Shown here in pieces: positions 48,553 through 56,911 of a DNA stretch of 64,000 bases. Positions within the stretch are counted from its first letter, which is position 1. Each line of letters begins with the position of its first letter. The position numbers were made by a program, and so were the translations under genes. The notes under the pieces are model-generated. The model had not been told where the DNA came from, did not search any database, and saw only the letters and a list, made by a program, of their open reading frames with translations. Source of the stretch: a virus; the IMG/VR virus record IMGVR_UViG_3300042881_003808, positions 45,530 through 109,529 of that record, one strand, 5' to 3'.

Positions 48553-49755
48553 ATGAAAAAACTTTACTACATGGGGCTTGAAAGTTATCAAGCTCGTTAC
48601 ACTCTACAACTAACTGAATGGAATCGACGTGTGTTTGAACGTCGTGGGTTAGATGTGGTATATGTTCCAGGCACTGCTATAGACAACTCACAGGCCATAT
48701 CTGTGGGACAGGTTCTAGACGCACATGGTAGAAGTTACTTTGGCATGAGCCAAATGATGAATCTCGTGCAAATGCATAAGAACGGAGAGATTAGGCATGA
48801 TGATGTTATCTACTTTGAGGACATGTTTCAACCCGGTATCGAGAGCCTACCTTACATATTTGATCAGGTCCCTCGTGATCAGCGTCCCCGTGTTTTTGTT
48901 AGGTGTCTTGCTCAGTCCATTGATCCTGATGACTTTGTTCATGTATGGGGTCTTGAAAAGTGGATGGCGCATTACGAACGCATGGTCAATGAGTTCGCTA
49001 CCGGAATTCTCGCCACAAATGAGGAGATGGTTGCTCATATGCGTATTGCTGGATGGCGTGCTCCTATCTATAATATTTCTGGCCTAGCATTTGGCAAACA
49101 AGAAGTGCTGGAACGCATTGGTGGTTCTGACAACATCACTCCATTCAACCAACGTCCCATGAGAGTGGGCTTTGCTGCTCGATTTGATCAAGAAAAGCAG
49201 CCAGGCTTTTACATGGACTTGATTGATATGTGGAACAACCAAGCTGATTTCCCAGTGGAGTTTTGCTTGTTCTCTGGTGGGCCACTGCGTTCGAACAATC
49301 CAGAGTATATCGCTCGAGCTCGTGATCTTGAAGCACAAGGTCTCCTGACCATTCATGAGAATCTAACCAAGAATGATTACTATGATCTGCTCAATAACAC
49401 GCGAGTTCTTTTCAATTGCGCACTACAAGATTGGGTGTCAAACACTGTTAGTGAAGCTGATACCCTGGGTTGCAATGTATTATACCCTGCTTATCGTAGC
49501 TTCCCAGAAACTTTTGCAAATGATCCCAACCGTCTTTATGTTCCTTGGAGCATTGATGATGCATTCCACAAGCTGGAGAATCTACTGAAAGCACCACATC
49601 ACAACATGGGCTTGATTTCAGATTGGAACGATGGCACAGTGGATCGTGTGGTCGATATCATACTAGGACATGGTGAACAATGGAATCGCAGCGGCAATCG
49701 CTACAGAGATCATTTGCCCGGTGACAAATATCATGTTAGAAAAATAGGTGAGTAA
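48553..49755 (+). CDS. GT-B glycosyltransferase
   Basis: 400 residues. N-terminal domain with YYMGLESYQARYTLQLTEWN and DVIYFEDMFQPG. C-terminal domain starts MRVGFAARFDQEKQPGFYMD and contains LCLFSGG-like FCLFSGGPLRSN, NDYYDLLNNTRVLFNCALQD and the donor-site SEADTLGCNVLYP, as in family 1/4 enzymes. Next to an NDP-sugar epimerase, so it probably transfers a sugar to DNA or virion surface. Confidence 0.8.
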   Translation: MKKLYYMGLESYQARYTLQLTEWNRRVFERRGLDVVYVPGTAIDNSQAISVGQVLDAHGRSYFGMSQMMNLVQMHKNGEIRHDDVIYFEDMFQPGIESLPYIFDQVPRDQRPRVFVRCLAQSIDPDDFVHVWGLEKWMAHYERMVNEFATGILATNEEMVAHMRIAGWRAPIYNISGLAFGKQEVLERIGGSDNITPFNQRPMRVGFAARFDQEKQPGFYMDLIDMWNNQADFPVEFCLFSGGPLRSNNPEYIARARDLEAQGLLTIHENLTKNDYYDLLNNTRVLFNCALQDWVSNTVSEADTLGCNVLYPAYRSFPETFANDPNRLYVPWSIDDAFHKLENLLKAPHHNMGLISDWNDGTVDRVVDIILGHGEQWNRSGNRYRDHLPGDKYHVRKIGE

Positions 49756-49763
49756 CTTGCTGG

Positions 49764-49770
49764 CTAAATA
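49764..49770 (+). promoter_or_regulatory. late-promoter-like box CTAAATA
   Basis: CTAAATA 24 bases before the epimerase start, flanked by weak inverted arms GAGTA (49750-49754) and TACTC (49778-49782). Confidence 0.45.
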
Positions 49771-49794
49771 CTGGCTCTACTCAATAACTCCCCC

Positions 49795-50715
49795 ATGAAA
49801 ATATTCATTACCGGCAGTAACGGCTTTATCGGCCAACATCTTTTGCCTTTGTTACAACAACGTCATACTGTGGTTGAGCTTGTTAGCGACCTTAGAGATC
49901 ATGCCAAGGTTGTAGCTGAACTGCAAGCAGCTAACCCAGATATAGTAGTACATCTGGCTGCTCGCACCGAAGTTGAAAAAAGTTTTTATGAGCAAGTTAC
50001 TTTTAGTGACATCAACTACGTGGGCAGTGTTAATCTCATCGACGCAGCCAGCAAGTTAAGTAATCTCAAAAACTTTGTGTTTGCTAGTACCATGGAAGTC
50101 TATGGCTGGCAACCTATCAGCGATGAAGTCCGTGATCATGGCAAACCACTTGTGTCATTGGCTTTTGACGAAAACACTGTGCCCAATCCCAATGCTCCTT
50201 ATGCAGTGGCAAAGCTAGCAGTGGAAAAATACTTGGAATATGCTCATCGTGCTCTAGGTCTACCTTTCACAGCATTACGACAAACCAACAGCTATGGTCG
50301 TGGTGACAATGACTTCTTTGTAACAGAACAAATTGTCACACAGATGTTGCAAGGTCTTGATGTAGTGAAGTTAGGCTATGCCGAACCCTATAGAAACTTT
50401 ATCTGGATTGAAGATTTGTTGCAAGCCTGGATGCAAGTGATTGAAAATCCTGAGCAATGCAATCAAGGCAAGATCTACACCGTGGGTCCTGACAATCCAA
50501 TCAAGATAAGAGATTATGCAGAAAAGATTGCAGGCATGATTGGCTGGCAAGGCGAAATAAAATGGAATACCAAGCCGCATCGTCCCGGAGAAATCTACTG
50601 GTTAAATTCGGGTACCACAGCTATTACTCGTGATCTTGGATGGCGCCCTGTGATTGATATGGACACAGGTTTAGAAAAGACTATAAAAATATGGCGCCAG
50701 AAATTCAACAAATAA
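49795..50715 (+). CDS. NAD-dependent sugar epimerase/dehydratase (extended SDR)
   Basis: 306 residues. ITGSNGFIGQHLL (GxxGxxG), VVHLAART, FVFASTMEVYG and APYAVAKLAVEKY (YxxxK) are the full extended-SDR set. LRQTNSYGRGDN and YRNFIWIEDL are substrate-side motifs. It acts on an NDP-sugar and likely supplies a donor to the glycosyltransferases at 48553, 58329 or 20515. Overlaps the next gene by 25 bases. Confidence 0.9.
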   Translation: MKIFITGSNGFIGQHLLPLLQQRHTVVELVSDLRDHAKVVAELQAANPDIVVHLAARTEVEKSFYEQVTFSDINYVGSVNLIDAASKLSNLKNFVFASTMEVYGWQPISDEVRDHGKPLVSLAFDENTVPNPNAPYAVAKLAVEKYLEYAHRALGLPFTALRQTNSYGRGDNDFFVTEQIVTQMLQGLDVVKLGYAEPYRNFIWIEDLLQAWMQVIENPEQCNQGKIYTVGPDNPIKIRDYAEKIAGMIGWQGEIKWNTKPHRPGEIYWLNSGTTAITRDLGWRPVIDMDTGLEKTIKIWRQKFNK

Positions 50716-51245
50716 AACAAGGACACATTGACCTATCACGGTTTGGTGATTGGCACGAGAACTGTGATTTTGTTACACACCCAGATCCATGGAGTGGATT
50801 TAGTCCTGTGTATGCAGTTGATCGAGAACGTTATTTTAATATCACTGAGATAGCCATTGCTCGCAACATACCCGAGAGTCTTGAACACTATCTCTCGCAG
50901 CAATTTGCTTTTTTGTCCGATAAAGTTTATGCAGCACATCTAATTCCAGCAGGCAAGATATTACCATGGCATCAAGATGCATATCGAATCTACTGTGAAA
51001 AACGAGCAATCACAGATTTATCATTGATCACTAGAGTAATCATCTTTGTACAGGACTGGAAGGTTGGACACGGTCTACAAGTGGGTGATAGATCCATTGG
51101 CACCTGGCAGCGAGGAGATTGGGTGTCATGGCAAGGCGATACTCCGCATCTAGTGTATAACCTAGGTCAAGATCCAAGATATACCCTGCAGATTACTGGC
51201 ACAAAAATGTCAAACAATCTTGACCACGACCTAAATATTCTGTAA
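50691..51245 (+). CDS. 2OG-Fe(II) oxygenase-like protein
   Basis: 184 residues. LPWHQDAYRIY gives His-x-Asp; RGDWVSWQGDTPHLVYNLG and RYTLQITG give the distal His and Arg. It shares its end with 10131 and the 5' fragment at 2-136. It starts inside the epimerase gene, so it may act in the same sugar pathway. Confidence 0.68.
   Translation: MAPEIQQIKQGHIDLSRFGDWHENCDFVTHPDPWSGFSPVYAVDRERYFNITEIAIARNIPESLEHYLSQQFAFLSDKVYAAHLIPAGKILPWHQDAYRIYCEKRAITDLSLITRVIIFVQDWKVGHGLQVGDRSIGTWQRGDWVSWQGDTPHLVYNLGQDPRYTLQITGTKMSNNLDHDLNIL
51231..51237 (+). promoter_or_regulatory. late-promoter-like box CTAAATA
   Basis: CTAAATA in the last codons of the oxygenase gene, 49 bases before folE. Confidence 0.4.
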
Positions 51246-51286
51246 ACTAGCAACAGTCATCCTCGACTCAAACTCGGAGAAAAACA

Positions 51287-52111
51287 TTGTCAAACACTTA
51301 TACCCCTGATCCACTACTCAACACACCTGTAGACACAGAGTTTCAGCCACAAACCTATCAAGATCGATATGTGCCTTTGCCCACAAAGGTCTATGTCAAG
51401 GCCGGCGAAGTTGGACGACGCCAAGAATATGTGTCAGATCTAATCAAAGCTCGGATGAAGACTGATAACAAACGTTTTTGGGCCGGTGACAACATCAGTG
51501 ACTATATCACAGCAGAACAAAAGAGTCAGCTAATTGATGAAGCCACCGAAGCCTTTGAGCTTGTGTTGGATCGATTGTTGATTGATCGTGAAAACGATCC
51601 TAACTCACAAGGCACAGCCAGGCGCTTGGCCAAGATGTACTTCAATGAAATAATGGCAGGTAGATACGAACCAAGTCCCAACGCCACAGCTTTTCCAAAC
51701 GACACAGAAGATCGTTATGAGGGCATGCTGGTTGTACGCAGTGAGCTTCGTAGTATGTGTAGTCACCATCACCAACCAGTCAGCGGAGTTGCATATATTG
51801 GTATCATTGCTGCGGAAAAACTCATTGGTTTGTCTAAGTACACTCGTATCGCCCAATGGTGCGCTCGTCGTGGCACACTACAGGAAGAGCTGTGCAATGA
51901 TATCGCCAGAGAAATCATGAAAGCCACAGGCAGCAAAAACGTAGGTGTATACATTCAAGCCACACACGGTTGCTGTGAAAATCGCGGCATCATGGCACAT
52001 TCAAGTCTAACACAAACCACTGTATTGACCGGAGCTTTCAAAGACGATCCCAGCGTCAAGAAAGAGTTCATGGACAATATCAAACTTCAACAAGAATTCG
52101 CTCCGAGGTAA
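51287..52111 (+). CDS. folE: GTP cyclohydrolase I
   Basis: 274 residues from a TTG start with CGGAGA upstream. Zinc and catalytic residues are present: MCSHHHQPVSG (C158, H160-H162) and THGCCENRG (C229/C230). YTRIAQWCARRGTLQEELCN is the family block. Bacterial FolE is about 220 residues; this one has a longer N-terminus. Makes dihydroneopterin triphosphate from GTP, the first step to preQ0 (and folate). With queD, queE and dpdA it supports 7-deazaguanine synthesis. Confidence 0.93.
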   Translation: MSNTYTPDPLLNTPVDTEFQPQTYQDRYVPLPTKVYVKAGEVGRRQEYVSDLIKARMKTDNKRFWAGDNISDYITAEQKSQLIDEATEAFELVLDRLLIDRENDPNSQGTARRLAKMYFNEIMAGRYEPSPNATAFPNDTEDRYEGMLVVRSELRSMCSHHHQPVSGVAYIGIIAAEKLIGLSKYTRIAQWCARRGTLQEELCNDIAREIMKATGSKNVGVYIQATHGCCENRGIMAHSSLTQTTVLTGAFKDDPSVKKEFMDNIKLQQEFAPR

Positions 52112-52113
52112 TC

Positions 52114-52281
52114 ATGGAAATACAACCCAAAGACACAAGCAAAGGACATTTTTATGTTAGTCTTGCCAAAAGCGGCATTAGGATATTTGCTGGAGGCGTG
52201 TTGATGGTAGGAAACTTTTGGCTAGCAGGAGTATGCATCGTACTGGCTGAAGTATTAGGCGTAGTGGAGGAAATAGTATGA
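52114..52281 (+). CDS. small membrane protein
   Basis: 55 residues starting two bases after folE. Polar N-terminus, then hydrophobic IRIFAGGVLMVGNFWLAGVC and IVLAEVLGVV. It overlaps mazG by four bases. Function unknown. Confidence 0.6.
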   Translation: MEIQPKDTSKGHFYVSLAKSGIRIFAGGVLMVGNFWLAGVCIVLAEVLGVVEEIV

Positions 52282-52646
52282 GTGTGTTTCTAGACCAGAT
52301 GGCTTTTATGTTGGCTTGCGATCAAACAGTTGGCAAGTTCAACCAAGAACAATTCAACATGTATCTAAGCTTGATACAAGAAGAAGCAGACGAACTTGCA
52401 CAAGCTATCCAACAGCATGACAAAGTTGAAACCTTGGATGCATTGATTGACATCTTAGTGGTTACCATTGGTGCTATTCACAGCCTTGGAGTAGATGCCG
52501 AGGGAGCCTGGAACGAAGTGTTGGTTAGTAATTTGGCCAAGATTGACAAAGACACTGGTAAAGTGCGCAAACGCGAAGATGGCAAAGTTCTTAAACCAGA
52601 AGGCTGGCAACCTCCTAATCTTGGAAAATACGTTCGTCCACTGTAA
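52278..52646 (+). CDS. mazG: MazG-like nucleotide pyrophosphohydrolase
   Basis: 122 residues. EEADELAQAIQQ (ExxxE), then LDALIDILVVTIGAIHSLG (ExxD-type second metal site) and the end GKVLKPEGWQPPNL common to phage MazG-type enzymes. Hydrolyses NTPs or related nucleotides. In marine phages it is thought to tune host nucleotide pools. Coupled to the small membrane protein. Confidence 0.85.
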   Translation: MSVFLDQMAFMLACDQTVGKFNQEQFNMYLSLIQEEADELAQAIQQHDKVETLDALIDILVVTIGAIHSLGVDAEGAWNEVLVSNLAKIDKDTGKVRKREDGKVLKPEGWQPPNLGKYVRPL

Positions 52647-52656
52647 AGGATTCAGC

Positions 52657-52905
52657 ATGAAGAATGAACTACCAAAAGACTTTTACAAAAACCAAGCCAG
52701 TGCTGTGATAGATCGAGTTAGAAATCTCAAAACCTGGGAAATCACTAGAGTGCTTGACGAGCCGTTGGAATTTAGAGGAGGTCCTGTGCCTTTTGATATC
52801 AAGGCCGATCAAAAACGTGCTTGGTTCAAAGTGATAGCATTGACCAAACAAGAAGCAGAGCAGATGGTCGATGATTGGATGCGAGGAGCAGACCATGATC
52901 TCTGA
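52657..52905 (+). CDS. small phage protein, unknown
   Basis: 82 residues from ATG 52657 behind AAAGGA. VIDRVRNLKTWEITRVLDEP and RAWFKVIALTKQEAEQMVDD suggest a compact alpha/beta fold. It overlaps the HIT gene by 11 bases. Confidence 0.62.
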   Translation: MKNELPKDFYKNQASAVIDRVRNLKTWEITRVLDEPLEFRGGPVPFDIKADQKRAWFKVIALTKQEAEQMVDDWMRGADHDL

Positions 52906-53284
52906 TCTTGATCGTGCTATCGCAGACAAAAGAGCTCCTTGGACTGAGATAGAACGCACCGAATCTTTGTACACAGTGTTCAGAGATGCATTTGCAGTGA
53001 CTCCTGGACATTTGTTGTTTGTTCCCGCACAAGAAACCTGGGAATGTGTTGCGGCCTGCTATCAAGCTGCTTACGAAACTGGAGCAGCCGGTGTGACGCA
53101 GGGTCAATGGGACGCTTTTAACATCGGACAAAATGTTGGTGAGGCTGCTGGACAAACTGTGATGTATCCACATGTTCACATGATACCACGTAGACAAGGT
53201 GATTGTGCTGATCCCACGGGTGGAGTACGTGGAGTGATTTCCAGTCAACAAAACTACAAACGACCTGGATATATCAAACCATGA
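52895..53284 (+). CDS. HIT-family nucleotide hydrolase
   Basis: 129 residues from ATG 52895 (GAGGAG upstream). GHLLFVPAQETWE, FNIGQNVGEAAGQTVMYPHVHMIPR gives the histidine triad region with the catalytic HVH, followed by GDCADPTGGVRGV. HIT proteins cleave nucleoside phosphoramidates, Ap4A or adenylylated compounds. Next to mazG, which suggests nucleotide clean-up. Confidence 0.85.
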   Translation: MISDLDRAIADKRAPWTEIERTESLYTVFRDAFAVTPGHLLFVPAQETWECVAACYQAAYETGAAGVTQGQWDAFNIGQNVGEAAGQTVMYPHVHMIPRRQGDCADPTGGVRGVISSQQNYKRPGYIKP

Positions 53285-54183
53285 AGAAACTTTTGACTAT
53301 GTTGTTGCTGTTGACTATGTCAGTTTCAGTCAACGCTAAAAAATCTACGTCGCATCACCCAGCAGTTTGGGTCTACAACATTACCAAACAAGAGATAGTT
53401 ACCGCACGGTTTCACAATGAGACCATGCCCATTGCCAGTATAACCAAACTCATGACCGCCATGGTATCCTTGGATTATGATCGCGATCTTGAGAGAAAAA
53501 TCACAATGTTGCCGGGTGGACGACTGCCCGCAGGTGAACACAGTCGTCGTGATGTAATGACAGCAATGTTGGTGCGCAGTGATAACATAGCAGCCGAAAG
53601 CATAGCCAGGGACTATCCTGGAGGTCGTAAAGACTTTATCAAGGCCATGAATCGCAAGGCACAGGAGATTGCCATGGTTGGTGCCAGATTCATGGATCCC
53701 ACAGGACTGAGTTCTAGCAACGAAGCCACTGCTGGCAGCGTGGGCAACATGGTGCAGATTGCATCACTGTATCCTTTCATTGTGGAAACCAGTGTGAAAA
53801 AGCATGTGCTATTTGAGGTCAATAGAAAACGAAAGATTAGAACAATTTCTATTGACAATACTAACAAGCCCTTGCTTATGGAGTTTGACCAAATACGTGT
53901 GAGCAAAACTGGTTTTACAAATTCAGCTGGTTGGTGTGTGGGCATGTTAGTAGAAAGCAAAGGTCAGGAGTTTGTGATTGTGATTCTTCACAGTGAAAGC
54001 AAACAAAAAAGATATGAGCTAGCGAAATCTACCATTTACAATAATTTGGTTGATCATGAAGTTGATAATGTGGTCAATGACTCAGATCCCCAACCAGAAC
54101 CTGCGCCAGAACCAGAAACCATTGACAAAACAATTTATAGATGGTATAATAAGTTTTGGCTGTCAATAACCGGCAAATCCTAA
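53281..54183 (+). CDS. secreted S11 D-Ala-D-Ala peptidase (PBP7-like)
   Basis: 300 residues. Signal peptide (LLTMLLLLTMSVSVNA, cleavage near 19). Penicillin-binding core with SITK (S53-K56), SDN (100-102) and SKTGFTN (K209-T-G). FMDPTGLSSSNEATA is the family block of PBP7/DacA. A Pro/Glu-rich linker and short C-terminal segment follow. Acts on peptidoglycan in the periplasm. Separate from the lysis cassette, so it may alter the wall during infection. Confidence 0.88.
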   Translation: MKKLLTMLLLLTMSVSVNAKKSTSHHPAVWVYNITKQEIVTARFHNETMPIASITKLMTAMVSLDYDRDLERKITMLPGGRLPAGEHSRRDVMTAMLVRSDNIAAESIARDYPGGRKDFIKAMNRKAQEIAMVGARFMDPTGLSSSNEATAGSVGNMVQIASLYPFIVETSVKKHVLFEVNRKRKIRTISIDNTNKPLLMEFDQIRVSKTGFTNSAGWCVGMLVESKGQEFVIVILHSESKQKRYELAKSTIYNNLVDHEVDNVVNDSDPQPEPAPEPETIDKTIYRWYNKFWLSITGKS

Positions 54184-54197
54184 CTGGGAGAAATAAC

Positions 54198-54806
54198 ATG
54201 GCTAATTGGAAGGTTTCAACCTACTATAAAAAGTCCTGCGAAGAACATGAGTACTATTACAAAGATGGTGCTAGTATCATCCGTAAAACAGGTTATCGTT
54301 GGAGTAGTTTTTTTATAGAAACAGACGACGACAATCCTCCTGAGTTTGAATTTGACTACGTACCAGGGGGCGACGGCAAACTAGACAGCATCAACATGTA
54401 TGATTGCTGTGTAAACAACATTGTAAATTCAGAACTTGATTCAATGAGCGATGGCTGTTGGGAAGATATTGAGTTTCCTGAAGACATGGATGAGGAAGAA
54501 CAAGAACGCTTGCTAGAAGCGTTTGATGAATCCAGCATCTACGAAGTTCTTGAAGGCGAAGAAGGTTGGAGTCAAAACGATACTGAAGCCTGGGTATGGG
54601 GACCAATTCTTATTGAAGACGAACAAGGTAATCGTGTGAAAATCATCTGCGCTGACAAACAAGGTCGTGCTGTGGAATTCAAAGAGGATGATGAAGAAGA
54701 AATTACCTTTGACGAACTGGCCCAAATCAATCCCGAAGAACAAGCTGTTCGAGATAGTATGCCTGTATGGCCTTTCCCCACTGGTACTAGCGAGGAATCA
54801 AAATGA
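54198..54806 (+). CDS. very acidic phage protein
   Basis: 202 residues from ATG 54198 behind GGGAGA. Beta-rich start (NWKVSTYYKKSCEEHEYYYK, WSSFFIETDDDNPPEFEFDY), then runs of Asp/Glu (PEDMDEEEQERLLEAFDE). The charge suggests a DNA mimic or a partner of a basic protein. No family recognised. Confidence 0.65.
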   Translation: MANWKVSTYYKKSCEEHEYYYKDGASIIRKTGYRWSSFFIETDDDNPPEFEFDYVPGGDGKLDSINMYDCCVNNIVNSELDSMSDGCWEDIEFPEDMDEEEQERLLEAFDESSIYEVLEGEEGWSQNDTEAWVWGPILIEDEQGNRVKIICADKQGRAVEFKEDDEEEITFDELAQINPEEQAVRDSMPVWPFPTGTSEESK

Positions 54807-55120
54807 CTCTAGAAGAAGCAGTTGAACTAATAGAAAATCTCAACGAAGAAGCACATCAACTGGCATGGGATGCGTGGACCGAAGCAGATGAACTAGGAGA
54901 CTCCGAAGACGAGGATGACTGGATCGCTGCTGAAGAAAAACGTGAAGAAGCCAGTGAGGAACAGTCGCAACACTTCAGAGATCTGTATCATGAGTTGTCA
55001 GAAGAAGATCAAGCCGGTATTATTAATTGGCTTCAACAAGACGAAGACTTTAGAGAGCAGTTTTCTTCGTGGTTTGGTGATGATCAATATCAAATTGAGT
55101 TTGATTTTTTAGAAGACTAA
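54803..55120 (+). CDS. very acidic helical protein
   Basis: 105 residues, ATGA overlap. Over a third Asp/Glu (AWTEADELGDSEDEDDWIAA) and helical. With the preceding acidic gene it forms a pair; DNA-mimic anti-restriction proteins have this profile, but nothing specific is seen. Confidence 0.62.
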   Translation: MTLEEAVELIENLNEEAHQLAWDAWTEADELGDSEDEDDWIAAEEKREEASEEQSQHFRDLYHELSEEDQAGIINWLQQDEDFREQFSSWFGDDQYQIEFDFLED

Positions 55121-55201
55121 ATATCAATCACAGCGGCCTTCCTGGCTCTTCATCCCGCTTTACAAATTCTGCAGGCCTATATTAACTTATAGGAGAATTA
55201 C
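55117..55201 (+). promoter_or_regulatory. late box and structured leader of queD
   Basis: CTAAATA (55117-55123), then AGCGG (55132-55136) paired with CCGCT (55155-55159), then CCTATA (55176-55181) paired with TATAGG (55188-55193). The last arm runs into the Shine-Dalgarno AGGAGA. A translation switch is possible. It does not match the preQ1-I riboswitch consensus I know. Confidence 0.45.
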
Positions 55202-55720
55202 GTGCTTTACCTAAATGAAACACAACCCCCAAGAACTTACAAATATGTAAGCACCAAAGAGTATCATGATGCTTTTCCCTGTGCGTATCGCCAATGGCGT
55301 GCGGATAGTCATTGTAACTTGATTCATGGTTACAGTTTTAGCATGAAGTTCTACTTTGGCACAGATCTACTTGATGTGCGCAACTGGGCAGCTGACTATG
55401 GCGGCCTTAAAGAGCTTAAAAAGATTCTAGAAGATCAATTTGATCATACCTTGCTAGTAGCCATGGATGACCCAGAACTAGAAACATTCAAATTACTGCA
55501 AGAAAAGAAGTTAGCCAAACTTACTATTCTTCCTAGACTAGGCTGCGAAGGCCTAGCCGATATGCTGTACAAGTATGTGAATGGCGTGTATATTCCTGAT
55601 ATGTGGGGGCCTGGAGAGTCTGAAAGACTTTGGTGCTTCCGTGTGGAAGTACGCGAAACACAAAGCAACATGGCGTTCCGTGAGGGTCACCGTGAATGGG
55701 ATGAAGATCTGTTTGCGTAA
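55202..55720 (+). CDS. queD: QueD-like 6-carboxytetrahydropterin synthase
   Basis: 172 residues from GTG 55202 behind TAGGAGA. SHCNLIHGYSF (catalytic Cys and zinc-side His), FDHTLLV (Asp-His pair) and FRVEVRET (Glu near the end) mark the PTPS/QueD family. Two usual zinc ligands look changed: AYR in place of AHR, and HGY in place of HGH. It may use the extra His of SHC. Converts dihydroneopterin triphosphate toward preQ0. Overlaps the next gene by 20 bases. Confidence 0.85.
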   Translation: MLYLNETQPPRTYKYVSTKEYHDAFPCAYRQWRADSHCNLIHGYSFSMKFYFGTDLLDVRNWAADYGGLKELKKILEDQFDHTLLVAMDDPELETFKLLQEKKLAKLTILPRLGCEGLADMLYKYVNGVYIPDMWGPGESERLWCFRVEVRETQSNMAFREGHREWDEDLFA

Positions 55721-55871
55721 TTTTTGGAGACTATGGGCCAAAGCCCTAGGAGAAAAAGCCACTCAATCTGATTCTGAATCTGACAAAGTGGCTTTGATTC
55801 GCTCTGGTATTGTACTGATCTACATTGTCACAAATTTTTTTATCATAGCAGGTATTATTAGGCACTGGTAG
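55701..55871 (+). CDS. small membrane protein
   Basis: 56 residues, ATG 55701 inside the queD end. NFWRLWAKALGEKATQSDSE, then one membrane segment (ALIRSGIVLIYIVTNFFIIA). A small protein of this type recurs in T4-like marine phages. Function unknown. Confidence 0.65.
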   Translation: MKICLRNFWRLWAKALGEKATQSDSESDKVALIRSGIVLIYIVTNFFIIAGIIRHW

Positions 55872-55889
55872 TGTGCTAGGAGTAAACAT

Positions 55890-56105
55890 ATGAGTCAACG
55901 TATTCAAGAACTTGCCGATCAAGCCAAAGAGTCAGTGCCAAAAAATATACTGGCTCCTGATCTATGGATAAAAGAATACAATCGAATATTTGCGGAATTG
56001 ATCATCAAAGAATGTGCTGGTCAGTTTAATCTTGTGTATACTGACGAGCAGTATCAACGTAGAATAGACAAAACTATACTCAAACATTTTGGCTTGTACG
56101 CATGA
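55890..56105 (+). CDS. small phage protein, unknown
   Basis: 71 residues behind CTAGGAG. ELADQAKESVP, IFAELIIKECA and KTILKHFGL, helical. The segment F(A)ELI(I)(K/E)EC recurs in the gene at 56579 (FAEYIVEECA), so the two may be paralogs. Confidence 0.65.
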   Translation: MSQRIQELADQAKESVPKNILAPDLWIKEYNRIFAELIIKECAGQFNLVYTDEQYQRRIDKTILKHFGLYA

Positions 56106-56341
56106 GATACTGGACCATATGTTATCCTGATCGTCATCCCACACAAGACTTTGATATTGATCGCTGGGAGACTCTGTCAGATCAGGAGATACTGGATTCC
56201 TATTGGGATTATTGGTCAGGTAAAATGCTTGAAAAAGGTCCTAATGATTCTTGCACCTATGAGAACTGCATTACTGATTGGTGTATTGTACACTGGGCAG
56301 CTCGCAATCGTTGGCGTGAAATCAAGGAGTACTATGAATGA
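56102..56341 (+). CDS. small phage protein, unknown
   Basis: 79 residues, ATGA overlap upstream. DRWETLSDQEILDSYWDYWS and CIVHWAARNRW. A short Trp-rich helical protein of a kind common in T4-like marine phages. Confidence 0.62.
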   Translation: MRYWTICYPDRHPTQDFDIDRWETLSDQEILDSYWDYWSGKMLEKGPNDSCTYENCITDWCIVHWAARNRWREIKEYYE

Positions 56342-56595
56342 AACCCTTGATCTATAAGTTTCATCATTGGGCCAAGATTTGGGAACGAATCAAACAAGAT
56401 AATCCTCCCAGTGTATATCTCATACGCAGCAACATGCGGAAGACGCTGGGATTCACAGTGCGTGATCATTTACACTTTGACAGAGAAAGTCATAGCTATC
56501 GGCCTGAGGTACATCTAGATTTTTATGGTGAAAAGTACCTTAGTCATTTTTTACTCAAGTACGGAAATATCAAACATCATGACGAGACCAAGTGA
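56338..56595 (+). CDS. small phage protein, unknown
   Basis: 85 residues, ATGA overlap. Basic and aromatic (FHHWAKIWERIKQDNPPSVY, FTVRDHLHFDRESHSYRPEV). No family recognised. Confidence 0.58.
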   Translation: MKPLIYKFHHWAKIWERIKQDNPPSVYLIRSNMRKTLGFTVRDHLHFDRESHSYRPEVHLDFYGEKYLSHFLLKYGNIKHHDETK

Positions 56596-56911
56596 TTTCC
56601 CTGACTTTGATCGAGCCTACAAGTCGGTGCTGTTACCAGACAATCCTGACAGGTTTGACCATATAGCGGCACAGGCTAATTTTAATATCTATCACAACGA
56701 TCTTTGGCGCGGCACAGCGCGACGATTCGCTGAGTACATCGTGGAAGAGTGTGCGCAGTGCTGTGGAAGCCAGGCAGACAAAAAGGCCATACGAAAAAGA
56801 TTTGGTTTGCCTATTGAAGATCCAGTGAAATATCCGGGACCGGATCCCTTGGGCAGTGTACAATCTCAATATGCCCGAGAGTATAATCTTCCAAAAACAG
56901 ATGAAACCTAG
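56579..56911 (+). CDS. small phage protein, unknown
   Basis: 110 residues from ATG 56579. ARRFAEYIVEECAQCCGSQA and IRKRFGLP resemble the gene at 55890. It overlaps the Rieske gene by 11 bases. Confidence 0.6.
   Translation: MTRPSDFPDFDRAYKSVLLPDNPDRFDHIAAQANFNIYHNDLWRGTARRFAEYIVEECAQCCGSQADKKAIRKRFGLPIEDPVKYPGPDPLGSVQSQYAREYNLPKTDET

Noticed and set aside
55121-55201. preQ1 riboswitch before queD
   Set aside because: Hairpins are present but the conserved C-rich loop and A-rich tail of preQ1-I are absent. Kept only as a structured leader.
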